Assembly (NCBI GenBank): GCA_946800325.1 | Contig: OX326956.1 | Coordinates: 39,491,052-39,555,051 of the forward strand | Direction: 5' to 3' | Origin: Luzula sylvatica | Lineage: Eukaryota; Streptophyta; Magnoliopsida; Poales; Juncaceae | DNA length: 64,000 nt | Part shown: positions 38,007 through 49,025 of the stretch, piece after piece | Position numbering within the stretch: the stretch's first letter is position 1 | Layout of the letters: each line of letters starts with the position of its first letter | Translations under genes and position numbers: made by a program | The notes under the pieces: generated by a model | Database searches by the model: none | The model's input: only the letters and a program-made list of their open reading frames with translations | What the model was told of the DNA's origin: nothing

Positions 38007-40431
38007 TATTGTTTGTTTGCTAAATAAATTTCATTTATTCTTATTATGGGAAATATATGGAGCATTATTTTAATTTTCTATTGGTTTTCCTTTCCTTTTT
38101 TTTTCTTTTTTTTCTCTTGTAAAGTATTTATAGTGATTTATCTAAAAGTAAATATTGAATAAATTGGTAAAGAAATAGGAAATATATGGAAATTCCATGT
38201 CCATCCAAGCACCTCGGCGCCGATGTTTGTAACAATTTTGATTAATCGGTAATCTATGGTTTAACGGCTCGATTGCCACTCGTCGTTTTTGAAAAAAAAA
38301 ATGCTGATCAAGTTTAATGGATTTTTTTATCAATTAACTCGGCGGATGATATAACGCCGCTACACTATAACAACAGTCCTAGATCACAATGATGCTTTTT
38401 ACAATATTACATTGTACACAAATACAAATTAACAACAGTCCTATAAATTATAATACGACTAAATACATTCATAATATAATAATTACAAATTCAAATATAA
38501 TTTCGTCCGAACATGCCACTTAGTAATTAATAAATTAGTCTAAATGTCCATACTTCAGAATAATATAATTAGTCCAAGTATTCAATAAAATCTTCCAAAA
38601 ATACATGATTCATTAATCGATCACGAGAAGATTAAACAAATTCTCCGGCATCACTAAATTAAAAGAAAATTAGAGAAAAAATTATGGATTGGATATATGA
38701 TAATGAACTATTAAAAAATAATGGATTGGATATTCAAAACTAAATAATAATGTACCGTCGCTACAAACCGCTAAATATATGCGCTACATGCTGAAATAAT
38801 TACAAAACAGGAAATGCACAATGTTATTCCTAAATAATAGAAATGAAAGATTTGAAATAATTAGGAAAAATACATTACTCCCTGCAGATTAACAAAGAAA
38901 TATGAATTAACAAATAAATAGTTTTGAATTAACAAACAAAAAATCAATTAATATGCAAATGAAGAAAGGAAACAGCTTGATTATATGTAATAAACGGTAT
39001 GCATGGAAAATTACCAAAAAATAATACCAGATCCTGCCATTTCATGAAAATACAACTAATTAACGAAAAATAATTACCAGATATGAAAAACTAACAATAA
39101 ACAATTCGAGAATAAATGTATGGAGATATACTCAGTGGTTTAGTTGATGGGGTTTAAAGAGTTTAGGAGGTAGATTGGAAGGACTTAGGTGAAATTTTGA
39201 AGATGGAGATTAGGCGGTGGATGTGAAGATTGTAAAGGTTTGACAGATTTACTCCATGATTGAAGTCGAGAGTGTAAGATTAGAAGAGGTGAACGATCAA
39301 ACTCGGTTAAAATCACCTTTGCAACCAGCGTTTGGATGTGAAAACACTTGCTAAGTACCGAAATCTCCATTGTTTGGATGAGAAAGAGGAAGAAGGTGAA
39401 GGCGACGTGAATGAAGAGAGAGAAAAGACAATAGACCGCTTCAGACGACCGATAAATACTAGGGTTAAAAGGATTTTCTGGAATCCTGTTTTCAAGGACT
39501 TTAAAGTTCTGAATATTGTATTGATGTATTATAGAGAATATGAGTAGATATAAGAGGTATTTAGGATTAGTTTTTTCAATTTAGGGCAAATACCTCTTTA
39601 CTTGTATTATTTATAATCAATATCAATAAAATTCAATAGAAGTAGGGCATAAGAACCTACTTTATTTTTCTCAAAAAAACAATTCGAGAATACAAATAAT
39701 TAACCAAAAATATCACAAAAAAATCTCAGATACATTATTCAATCAAATCTCAGTACAAAAAATCAATTGAAATCGCGATACAAATCGATTAAAAAACGAA
39801 AATACCAGTACAAATCGCATTAAAAATAACATATTCGAACTAAAAATCCAAAAATAATCACAAAAAATAAAAACCCTTCAATTGAAAACCTGAAATTCGA
39901 ACTAAAAATCCAAAAACGGATAAACAACAATGTAAAAAACGAGACAATCCGGAGCCCTCATTTCGTTCCAATCTAAACCTAGATCTGAATAATCACCATG
40001 TCGTTGTGTGGGTGCGGCTGTGTGTGTTGAAATGAGAGGAGAAATAAAATATGTTAGGATTTGAGGGCTTATATATGGGTCGAGACTGTCAAACAAAGAA
40101 TCTTAGTTTTACTCGATATAACTTGTCAATTTCAATACGAATTCCACGATCCGAACAGTCCCTAAGAGCTTTTTATGTTTTTTCTCTACAAACCACGTCA
40201 CTTGGTACTAAGAAATTTGCTAGTACAAATTTATAATTGTCATTTATAACTGTTTTTCATTACAATTTACGATACTCAATTTTCCTGACAACTTTTCTTA
40301 GGGCAACAGTACATAAAAATTACAAATAGCGAGTATTAACCTTTATACATTGAAAAGACGAAAATTTACAAATTAACAGCCCTGAAGAACTAAAAAAACA
40401 CATCGCAACCGTTTTAAGAACAGTTTTCTTA
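38007..40431. other. intergenic stretch with a retroelement tail and a possible minus-strand promoter
   Basis: The first 150 bases are 3' UTR. At about 39550-39680 lies GTATTTAGGATTAG, then GAAGTAGGGCATAAGAACCT and ACTTTATTTTTCTC, related to 12.56 and 49.97-50.12 kb, perhaps the end of a retroelement LTR. The less AT-rich 39120-39500 is open in several frames (for example minus-strand 39370-39185) without recognisable family. At 40066-40078 the minus strand has TATATAAG followed by a leader-like region with an ATG at about 40000 that opens only six codons. Confidence 0.4.
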
Positions 40432-42768
40432 TTAGCCGTCCATCCTTACCGATTGCTTAAAATCTTCTTTTAAGCGTAAATGCCATCGTTCCATATTATT
40501 TCTTAAAATCTTTTTTTCTTTCCATTCCAAGAAATATTCCTTTAACTACAAAAAAGTAACCCGTAAAGAAGCAACAAAATTAAAATTTGAATAAAGATGA
40601 AATAAAAAGACCGATAACTTCGACAAATCTAACCTCATTGTTTGAAATCTCCTTTAATGCATCTATATCCTTTATTTCCACGAGATCGTTTGTGTTTTTT
40701 AGGAGTGCCAAGTTTTGATAGTAACATGAATTCTAAAAATGGAAAATGAGAAATATACTAACGTGTCATTATAATTAAAATAAAATATTACAATTTTTAA
40801 CCTGGGTGATTTTAATTTATGAATCATAACATTATTTTAAACTAATTGTTCGGGATCACCGAATCTAACATTAAACATTGATGCTAACTACCTTCAAACA
40901 AAAAAAAAGATTGATGATAATTGTAATTTGTATACTTATTTCATACCGCTTTGTTGTGCAATTTTTCAGATTTCTGAAGAACAGTGCATGCCTTGTTGAT
41001 TTGTGACTCTGCAAGTTTGATTTTCACTTCAATATGTCTCACTTCGCAGTCTAATTTGCTCAAGTCCTTGCTCAAAAACTTGATCTTATCCATTGCCATA
41101 ATCTTCCTGCTATTCATCGTATCAATGTAAACTTTCGCAAACTAAAAACAAGAAACAAAAAAAAACCCAGTGAGAACAAAAAAGGGAAGGAAAATAATAG
41201 AGTTCTTATAATATAGCATCGCAAGAAAAATAATATGTGAAAGTAATATTTTATTAGAATTGTACATAATTCTTTCTTTTATTAGTAGAAAATGTAGGCT
41301 CTTGGCCTGCTTTAGAAAAAAACATTTTCAAATTTTAATTTGAACAAATAGCAACTTTGAACTTTGTGAATTCGAAGTTTTTTTTACTTTTGTTTCGAAA
41401 CGTATTTTTTTGATGTTAAACAACAAAATTATTGTGAAGCATGCAACTAATATTACTGGTAATTCAAGAGATATATTAAATTAAACAAATTATACTGTAA
41501 TCCATTTATTGAAAGGTTTATTGTCGGTGATCCAACGAATTTCCCGCTTCATTGTTGTTTCGTGGCGCTCTCGAGATGTTTTAAGTTCCAAGGAAGAAGC
41601 ATCCACTTTGGCTTTTTCAATCTCAATCTCAACTTCAATTGCTTTCATCTGGCTTCTCAACAGTTTTTCTTCTTTCGAGGTCAGTCTCTCGTTCCGCACT
41701 CGGTGCTTCAACCCCTTTAACTGTGTAGACTTTCGAACAAATAATGGTACATAACTATGTGAATTAAACAATCAAACTTGTAATTGTCCAATAATATTAG
41801 AGAAAGAGAGAGAGTTTACCAGACGAAATAATTCGCGTGGATGTGGAGCATGTATTGTAATTTCCTTTTTTGTTATATCTTTGCTCATATATTCTTGGAG
41901 TTTCTCTAATTTCTTGCTCCTTTGATAAGCCATTCCCTGATAATAACTCGCGTAATAATTAACACGGCGTATTTCTCGTTCTATAGATACTCGTTTTCCC
42001 TGAAAAGTTGCCATATCATAATAATCGGGTGATTTTATGGTAGAACCTTATCGAAAAGGTATTTTGGGAATTTATAATTAATTAGATATTCTCAATTAAA
42101 TTAGTTTCCTGTTCGAGCATTGTATTAATTATTATTTAAATTAGAAGATTAAAAAATACCCAAAATATCCTTGTTAATTTGTATAAAAATTGAAAAAAAA
42201 GTTCTACCATAGAATCACCCTAATTATTAGCACTTTATAAAGAAACAATGCTAAGTTTCTTTACTATTAATTCATTAGGGGATGACTCAAATATTTAATT
42301 AAGTATTCTGAATTTGGTACTAGAATCTTTATAGTCCTAAATTTCATGATTATCATTAAAAAATACAAATGTCAAAACAAATATAATAATTAAAATTCAT
42401 AAATATCAATTTTCTTGTACATAATCAAATATCTGTAACTATCCTAATTATTTATATATAATTTGACAATTTAATATAAATATTGTTCCTACCTTCCTGT
42501 CTGTCAGTAGCATATTTAAATATTTAATTTCTTTTGAGTTCTTTGCTATGGTCAAATTAGCTTGTTCAACTTTGCACTTGATTTTTGATTCTTCATACTG
42601 CCAGTTTACAAAATAAACGGCATGAGCCCGTGTCGAGTCGTTCGTCGTACACGCTCCATGGACGGAGTCCGTCTGAGTTACTCCTTCGTCATCTAAGATT
42701 TTAGCACAATTACCCCCTCCAGTTAAATCCAACAGACCTCTCTTCGAATTTGTTTCCACTCGATCCAT
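40432..42768 (-). CDS. PPI-like coiled-coil protein, gene A (six exons)
   Basis: Exons (minus): 42768-42493, 41999-41820, 41720-41496, 41141-40947, 40732-40634, 40539-40432; every intron is phase 0 and the sum is 360 residues. It resembles plant proton pump-interactor (PPI) proteins, which bind the regulatory end of the plasma-membrane H+-ATPase. Seen: exon 3 has LKHRVRNERLTSKEEKLLRS then QMKAIEVE, like the PPI block '..R..H..I.L.EEK.LL.EIK.LE'. Exon 5 has SCYYQNLALLKNTNDLVEIK then DIDALKEIS, like 'YYQNR..L..A..LA..KDI.AL..I'. Exon 6 has EYFLEWKEKKILRNNMERW, like 'VE.F...W...K.FR.DYEKR'. It is much shorter than true PPI proteins (about 600 residues), with no C-terminal membrane anchor. The N-terminus is acidic and variable. 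Exon 3 could start at 41729 instead. A MITE sits in intron 1. PPI homology is inference from motifs. Confidence 0.75.
42027..42220. mobile_element. MITE in intron 1 of gene A
   Basis: GGGTGATTTTATGGTAGAAC at the left and GTTCTACCATAGAATCACCC at the right are inverted repeats. The element is 194 bp, with an AT-rich middle sharing words with the MITE at 14.7 kb (TTTTGGGAAT/ACCCAAAATATCC). It lies within the spliced-out part, so it does not alter the protein. Confidence 0.8.
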
Positions 42769-42970
42769 GAGTCAAGCACAAGCACTAAACGTAATACATG
42801 AAGAATGTCATTTTAAAATCCTTAATCATGTTAGTAAATATAAGAGAAAAGAGAATTAATTGGAAAGATAGGTACCTTTTGTTGAAGCTAGTGAAATTTT
42901 TGATTGTTTTGTTTGATGATTTGGGCAGACCATCTAAATATGGAAGAAATATATAGTATACAAGAAACTG
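42769..42970 (-). promoter_or_regulatory. leader, leader intron and TATA region of gene A
   Basis: On the minus strand a TATA-like ACTATATATTTC lies at about 42958-42947. A leader exon ends CAACAAAAG|GTACCT (about 42877) and a leader intron would end at ACGTTTAG|TGCTTG (about 42789), about 20 bases before the start codon. The leader intron is inferred from its splice sites only. Confidence 0.4.
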
Positions 42971-43308
42971 GAAAATGGTAGTCGGCTCGTATATTATGCA
43001 TTATAAAAAGGAACTGTTTGGTGCCCAAGTTTCCGAAAGTCAAAATTTCATTTATAAATGTATTTATTTTGAAATATTCCTTTTCTTTTGAAGTATTGTG
43101 TTGGAGAACTTCTAATATTCAAAGGGCCTGACCCGTGATTGGAAGCTCCAATACTTCCCTGTACGGTCAGTTAGTAAGAAAATATTATTCATTAATAGAT
43201 ATTATTATTCTAAATTTGTCAGACCTGACATTAATTTCAAATAAAAAATTATCAAACTATTTTAAAATGTAATTATTTAGAAAAATATGCTTCCAATAAA
43301 ATAAAAAT

Positions 43309-43722
43309 ATATTAGGAGTGATTCTATGCTTGGATTTTTTTTAATTAATTTTTTTTTTTATAATAAATAGAGAAGACTCATATGTCTTCAATTTATTGAT
43401 ATCAAATGAGGATTGAACCCACAATTAGGTTATGAGGTTATGAGGTTATTGGCATAAATCTTTTTCTCAATTTATTGATATCAAATGAGGATTGAACCCA
43501 CATATGATTTGTGTATCTTACACTCAACCAATTAGGTTATGAGGTTATTGGCATAAATCTTTTTCTCAAGTTAGAAAGAATATTTTGAATATTTTCCAAT
43601 CATTTCTTTCAATTAATAATTAATGCAATACTTCGATATAAAATAAATTTTCATTGACAACATAAAAGAAGAGCTAATTAATTACAAGTATCCAAAATAT
43701 AATTTAGAATCACACCATAAAT
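43309..43722. mobile_element. MITE-like element with nested SINE copies
   Basis: The outer ends GGAGTGATTCTATGCTTGG (left) and AATTTAGAATCACACC (right) are short inverted repeats of the family seen at 42.03 kb. A SINE has landed inside, on the minus strand. The full part (about 43568-43467) has an A box CATAACCTAATTGGTTGAGTG near 43522-43542 and a B box GGGTTCAATCC (43499-43489). A second, partial copy follows at 43468-43390 with the same B box (43420-43410). The duplicated block ends TTATTGGCATAAATCTTTTT. Confidence 0.6.
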
Positions 43723-43896
43723 TATATCAAATACTACACTAAAAATATAAATAAAACGATATATGGACAAATGATATATATTCATATAAATAAAATGCTA
43801 TATGTGTGCTCTATATATAGGTATTAATATTATATTCGAAATGTGAATTCAAACCCCATTAATGATTAATTTAAGAAAATACATTAATGGTAGATA

Positions 43897-44062
43897 TTAT
43901 TTGGGTCAAGCGCAAACAGGGCATAAATTTAATTTTTTTAAAACTGCTTTCAATATAAGAAATTTGCAATTAATAGAGAACGATTTAGTCTTTGTGTGGC
44001 AAGGAAAATGATCGAACTATTTTATAATGTGATTATTTAAACCGGAAATTATTCTTTAATTA
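43897..44062 (+). repeat. second copy of the gene C promoter segment
   Basis: TATTTGGGTCAAGCGCAAAC, then GAACGATTTAGT...TGGCAAGGAAAATGAT, then AATGTGATTATTTAAACCGG and AAATTATTC match 61447-61675 in the same order. The 61-kb copy has about 65 extra bases in the middle. At 61 kb this segment lies just upstream of gene C. Here no open copy of gene C follows, so it looks like the relic of a lost paralogue. Confidence 0.7.
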
Positions 44063-44606
44063 ATTAATTAATTAACAAAAAAATGTTGCTGTGGGGGAAA
44101 GGTAATCTTTTTGTTTTCTTTTCAATACTAGGTCAAATTTTTCTGGGTAGCGCTGCAGGTTCGAGCCCCGGACCCGACGAGTACGTGTTCAGTCATGGAG
44201 TCGAGATCGATGAAGGCTCGTTGTATTAATGGAGCTTGGTAACCACGTTAAAGGCTGCAACATAGTATTTAAAATTTTGTGAAATAATTATTTTTATTCA
44301 AAAATAATCGAGAAATATTATTATTTTATGAAATAATGTTTATTTTGGTTATCATAAAATTCAGATTTGTTTTAATATTTTGATCTTAATTTTTGTACAA
44401 AATATGTGTATAATACGTTTAAAAAAATTATGAAATACACCAATTATTGTTTAGATCGAGTACAGAAAGTTTAATACAACAAATACATAATTATTCGTAA
44501 ATTATATGTGTATCATTCAACAACTATGCAGTTTAAACCGAATTTATGTAACTATGCATGTGCTGGACGATAAGACATATGACATCATATATTAACAAAT
44601 ACATTA

Positions 44607-45000
44607 TGGGCGTGTTTGGATGATTGTGTTAGAAATTACATGAACTAAATTCACCTTCCGCAAGTCGACTTTCCGTAATTGCACTTCAAATTGTAATGTT
44701 TGGATTCACGAAAGTGACACTCCCAAATTTTAGTTTTTTTATGTTTGGCTTGATGTAAATGAATTATGAAATTTCAATGTTTTGGATTGTAATGTGATGT
44801 GATGGTATTATTAGTTTGACATAAACTTTTATTTATTTATGATTATGTTTATGTTTAATCACATTACATTACAATTCAAAGTTAATTTATTTATGATTAT
44901 GTTTGACATAAACTTTTAATTTAATCAAGAAACTAATAATCATTCAAAACATAATCATGCATAAATAAATTATACCATCACATTACAATCCAAAAAATGA
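44607..45000. mobile_element. MITE block with an internal hairpin
   Basis: The block starts GGGCGTGTTTGGATGATTGT, then AGAAATTACATGAACTAAAT, as at 34.14 kb and (inverted) 13.9 kb. From 44778 to 44998 it contains an inverted pair: TTTTGGATTGTAATGTGATG and CATCACATTACAATCCAAAA. Two families may be nested. Confidence 0.5.
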
Positions 45001-45589
45001 CTCTTACATAATTAATTTCATTTCACAAACTATCACTTATTCCGATGTTCTCATTGCGTAATTATCAATCAAATTCTCTTGAAAAGTAGAATTGAACTTT
45101 AAAAATATACGGACAATATCTTTGTTTATTACTAGATATTGACATGCTGATGAAAAAAATAGCCGCTTCTCGTATATATTTTAGTAGATATTGACATACG
45201 GGTAATAAAAAATGAATTACATAGTTGGAGGGAGATTCAAGTTGATTTAAGTTGGAGAGAGAGGACGTCTTACAGAGTTCAATTTGAAAACAAATCTGAG
45301 TTGAATTCGAGATCCTCCATAATACCCACAATTCAAATCCTAATAACAAGAAAATCCTTGAATTTGAGAACAAATCGAGTCAATTCACTTGTAAAGTCGG
45401 AGTGAGGAGTGAGGGTTGAACGAAGAGATGACGTTGGGCTGAACGAAGAGAGGGGGGCGTTGGTTTGGAGCGAGCAGAGATGACGAGGTTGAGTTGCACA
45501 AAAAGAAGGGGCGCTGGTTCAGAGGTGATTTACTCTCCCGCCAATTTTTCTTTGTGATGTATCTACACTTATTTGTAATGTACATACTA
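45001..45589. other. gene-free stretch with G/A-rich reiterations
   Basis: At 45395-45525 the words TGAACGAAGAGA, GGGGCG(T/C)TGGTT and AGAGATGACG recur twice or more, giving a GA-rich minus/plus asymmetry. No coding evidence on either strand. Confidence 0.4.
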
Positions 45590-45852
45590 CACTAATATAT
45601 GTTTAATTCATATTTCAAATTTTATTATTATAAAATTTATTTTTCAATTAATATATAAATAAACCAACATAATTTCAAACAATTTTTCAATTTTCCTTCA
45701 TATCAAGCAATAATTTTTACTTTTCATTATATAGTATTATAACGCATCAAACAACACATGTAAAAACCATATATCCTTCAAATACCTAATTTCATTTCAA
45801 TTTCTCGGAATAATCTAAGAATCCTTCAAAATATTTTACATCAAACGGTCCC
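45590..45852 (-). mobile_element. MITE end abutting gene B
   Basis: On the minus strand it begins GGGACCGTTTGATGTAAAAT, an end of the GGG(A/C)CCGTTTG class. It directly follows the last PPI-like codons of gene B, and the stop codon that closes that frame (45843-45841) lies inside the MITE. The opposite end is not resolved. Confidence 0.5.
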
Positions 45853-47842
45853 TTCGTCCTCTTTTGTCTGTGAATCATTGTCAAATGATGAAAATTTCCT
45901 CGTCTTGTAATCATCCCTGAAATCCTTATCATTGTTCCATTGCACAAAAAACTCCTCCATCTACAATTTAATTAAATTAAAAGATATACCCATTCCAAAA
46001 AGGATAATCAAAAGGATACTTCGAGAGAAAAGTTACTAAATATTTATGAATCTAACCTTGGTATTTGAGAGATTTTCTAAAGCAGTTATATCCTTCTTTT
46101 CCTCAAAGATTTCTTGCCTGATGTAGGTGCGCAATATATTTATAGTAATATTTATTCTAAAATACAGAGGAAAAACATGCTATGAATTTGATACAAACAT
46201 TATATATTTATATCATTTATTTATTGTGTTATGTACTGAAGAAAAAAAATTCAAAATTGTATAAACTATAAACAATTTTGAATACTTATATCGGATTTAA
46301 TGAAAAAGTACCGCTTCTCTGAGCAAATCATGGTAAGGATAAAGTTTTTCGAAGCATAATCTGGTCAATTCTGAACCCACAGCTCCGATTTTTCCTCAAA
46401 TCTCTTCATATTCTTCAAGCAAATTACCACGGTTTAATTTTATTTTCGAAAGTTCTATGATAGACCCATTTTCTTATCATGGATTCTTTTACAAAAAAAT
46501 ATTTTAAGAATTTTAGCTATTTATTAATTAATTATACAAAATTTATGTTTTGTATAGCATCAAATGATATATATACACTACAATCTTACAAAAAAAAAAT
46601 CATTATTTAATAAATATTCGAAATATTTTTTTTGAAAATGGTTCCATGGTAAAAAAATGGATCTATCGTAGAACTCCCAAATTTTACTATTCAGACGTTT
46701 TTTTGATTTCCTTATCTGGCGCAACTGATTTTTCATTTTGTAGTTCATGTACATATCTGCAGACTGAAAAAGATGTTCTATAAATTCTGCCCACATTCCT
46801 TCAAAATTTAGACGATGTTTCAAACTAATTCTTACTTTTGCCCATTTTTCGACCGGTTCATATCTCTCCTCTTTATAATTGTTTTCCGATTTAGAAGCAT
46901 CAAATTTGGCATTTTTTTTCTCTAGTTGGAGCTCTTTCATTTGTTTCAACAACTTCTTTTCTTCATTCACGGTTAGCTTCTTATTATTAGATTTCAATTT
47001 GTGTTTCAATCCACGCATCTATTTTATAAAATTAATTTGAAACCTTTCAAATGAAATTTAATTTTTAAGTGTAAATAATATTTGATGTGTACTCACACTA
47101 TCAACTAATTTTTCATCCTCTGGTCGGTGTACGCTCATTTTATTTTTCCTTAAATAATAGTCTTGGGAAAATAATAATTTGCGTTTCGCGTGGGAAATAT
47201 CAACCATGTAACGCCACTCTTTATCCTGATAAATTCTCAGTAAATAAAGATCGTTGTGGTGTTGTGTCCTGCACTCACGCTCCTGTTATACCGAAACAAG
47301 ATGAAAACAAATTATAGATTATTTATGATTTTAATTATTAAAATATCATTAGTAGGACAGTAAAATATAATTGGAGATTGAACCACTTAAAAATTCCTCC
47401 GTCAAATAGGTAATTTTGAAATATGAAGATATCGTGATGTGGATCTGTCAAGATTAATTCAAACACAACATGATGGATAGATAGTCCAAATGTCCCAATA
47501 GACATTGGATTTAAGATATAACGATTCAATCTACATTCCAATCCTTTTAAGTGAAATTTCCAAAAGAATCCCCTGAATTATGCCTAATTGCAAAAACAAA
47601 AACAAAAAAAATCCTACATTACTGAAAATTGCAATTTTCATAAGAATAGAGGGTATTTTGCAATTTCCAATTATTTAAGGGATTTTTTGTAAATTTTGTA
47701 TCATTCAATTAATTACAGGCATTTGCAAAGCTAGATGATAGAAATTATACTTCGTGATCGCAACCGAAATTTTTACCTCCATCCGCCCACGTTCTTCCTT
47801 TAGTTTTTTAATCTCAAGCTCAGTATCTTCAATATTGCGCAT
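45841..47842 (-). pseudogene. PPI-like coiled-coil gene B, broken paralogue of gene A
   Basis: Exons matching gene A on the minus strand: 47842-47777, 47282-47097, 47018-46836, 46763-46312 (interrupted), 46156-46057 and 45960-45841. Seen: LKHKLKSNNKKLTVNEEKKL then LKQMKELQLE (exon 3), NKYYYKYIAHLHQARN then EEKKDITALENLSN (exon 5), EEFFVQWNNDKDFRDDYKTR (exon 6). Damage: a MITE of about 230 bp splits exon 4; the rest of exon 4 has an in-frame TGA (EEYEEI*GKIGAV); exon 5 is 100 nt where gene A has 99, so it shifts frame; a second MITE supplies the stop. The acidic N-terminal part present in A is absent: the first exon starts at MRNIEDTELE. The 72-bp intron between exons 3 and 4 (GTAAGA...TTTTTCAG) is in frame, so an unspliced read looks open. 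It could still be transcribed. Confidence 0.75.
46449..46679. mobile_element. MITE inside exon 4 of gene B
   Basis: AGTTCTATGATAGACCCATT, then TTCTTATCATGG at the left, mirrors CCATGGTAAAAAAATGGATC, then TATCGTAGAACT at the right. The gene A alignment continues on both sides (KSKKRL before, KIKLN after on the minus strand), which fixes the insertion inside coding sequence. Confidence 0.75.
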
Positions 47843-48640
47843 GAAAGAAAATAATTTATACATAAAAATATTTTGTTCAAGTATAAGTATGAATTATATT
47901 TTTATTGTGTCAATTTGAAAAATTAACAAGGCATAATAATCTAAATAAATAAATAAAATACATAAATGTTAATTTTGGATACATCACATTTAAATATTCT
48001 CAAATACTACTATTTTTTTTAAATAATTTATAATATTTGTAAATATTAATTATATTTTAAAATATTTGCGGTTTTTTATGAATTAGTAGTGAGTCTTGCG
48101 TTAAATTTCAATACTGATATATAGTTAAGTTATAAATATTAAAAAGATGACAAAATAATCAGAAGTATTTTAAAATAATACAAAAAAATAATATGTTAAA
48201 CATTTTTAGTTATTCTGTTAGATTATTGTGATTGATTAGCTTCGTATTAACACAATCAAATTATAATTTATACTTACACTTAAATGAAATAATTTCTTGG
48301 GGTATTTTTGAGTGGTGTCTATTTATTTGTTTGGATTATTGTGTGTGGTGTTAATTTATTTATTTAGATTATTGTGCTTGATTAATTTTTTTAATCAGCA
48401 CGATGAAAATATAACCCTTACTTAATACTTATACAACATAATAATTATTACGAACAAATTATTTTCTTTCAAAAATCTGATTTTTGTTTGCTAAATAAAA
48501 TACTTATAAATATGATTTACTAAAATTAATAAAAAACTATGGCATTTATTTTGATGGTTTTTAAGTAATGTAATTTTGTTGATATACATATGGATGCAAC
48601 ATGGATTAATATATCAAGAAAAACCCACTTTCTACATCTC
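47843..48640. other. gene-free AT-rich stretch
   Basis: This is upstream of gene B, where gene A has its acidic first exon. I find no remnant of that exon here. A phrase TTTATTTGTTTGGATTATTGTG recurs in varied form at 48320-48380. Confidence 0.45.
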
Positions 48641-49025
48641 TCCACCTTTCAAACAAGGTGGAGAGTGTTATATTTCACATTTCCAAACAATCTTGTCTAT
48701 TGTTGTAAATGTGAAACATATCATGTCTCCATTCCAAAATTTTCCTAAGAAAAATATGATATACTAGTTAAAAAATAGTAATCTATCATGCTAGAATTTT
48801 ATTTTATATATATAAAGAACTAGCATGCTTTATTGAGAATTTCTAGATTTTATTTATAATCTAGAAATCTCATCAATAATCCCAGAACTAAAACCGTATA
48901 TAAGAATTTCTATATTAGAATCTATTTTTATGATAATATTCCAGTCTAATTCTTGAGAGATTTCTAAAGGTTTTTAATTGAATAAATAAAAACTATTTGT
49001 ATACAAGAATTAATATATAGAAGGT
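48636..49025 (+). mobile_element. copia-like 3' polypurine tract and LTR remnant
   Basis: CTCTCCACCTTTCAAACAAG then GTGGAGAG (48638-48665) forms a hairpin whose right part, AAGGTGGAGAG, is the usual polypurine tract of plant copia elements. It is directly followed by TGTTATATTTCACATTTCC, a TG-starting LTR. Inside are a TATA box (CCGTATATAAGAAT, about 48896) and AATAAATAAAA (about 48982). The LTR end near 49025 is a guess, and no internal domains remain to the left. Confidence 0.45.

Noticed and set aside
39185..39547. Overlapping frames at a less AT-rich patch as a gene
   Set aside because: Frames exist on both strands, none has splice partners or recognisable sequence; placed near a retroelement tail.
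41509..41754. Plus-strand frame opposite exon 3 of gene A
   Set aside because: Shadow of the minus-strand coding exon.
44150..44185. B-box-like GGTTCGAGCCCCGG, possible tRNA
   Set aside because: No A box at the right distance and no cloverleaf; probably chance or a short SINE scrap.
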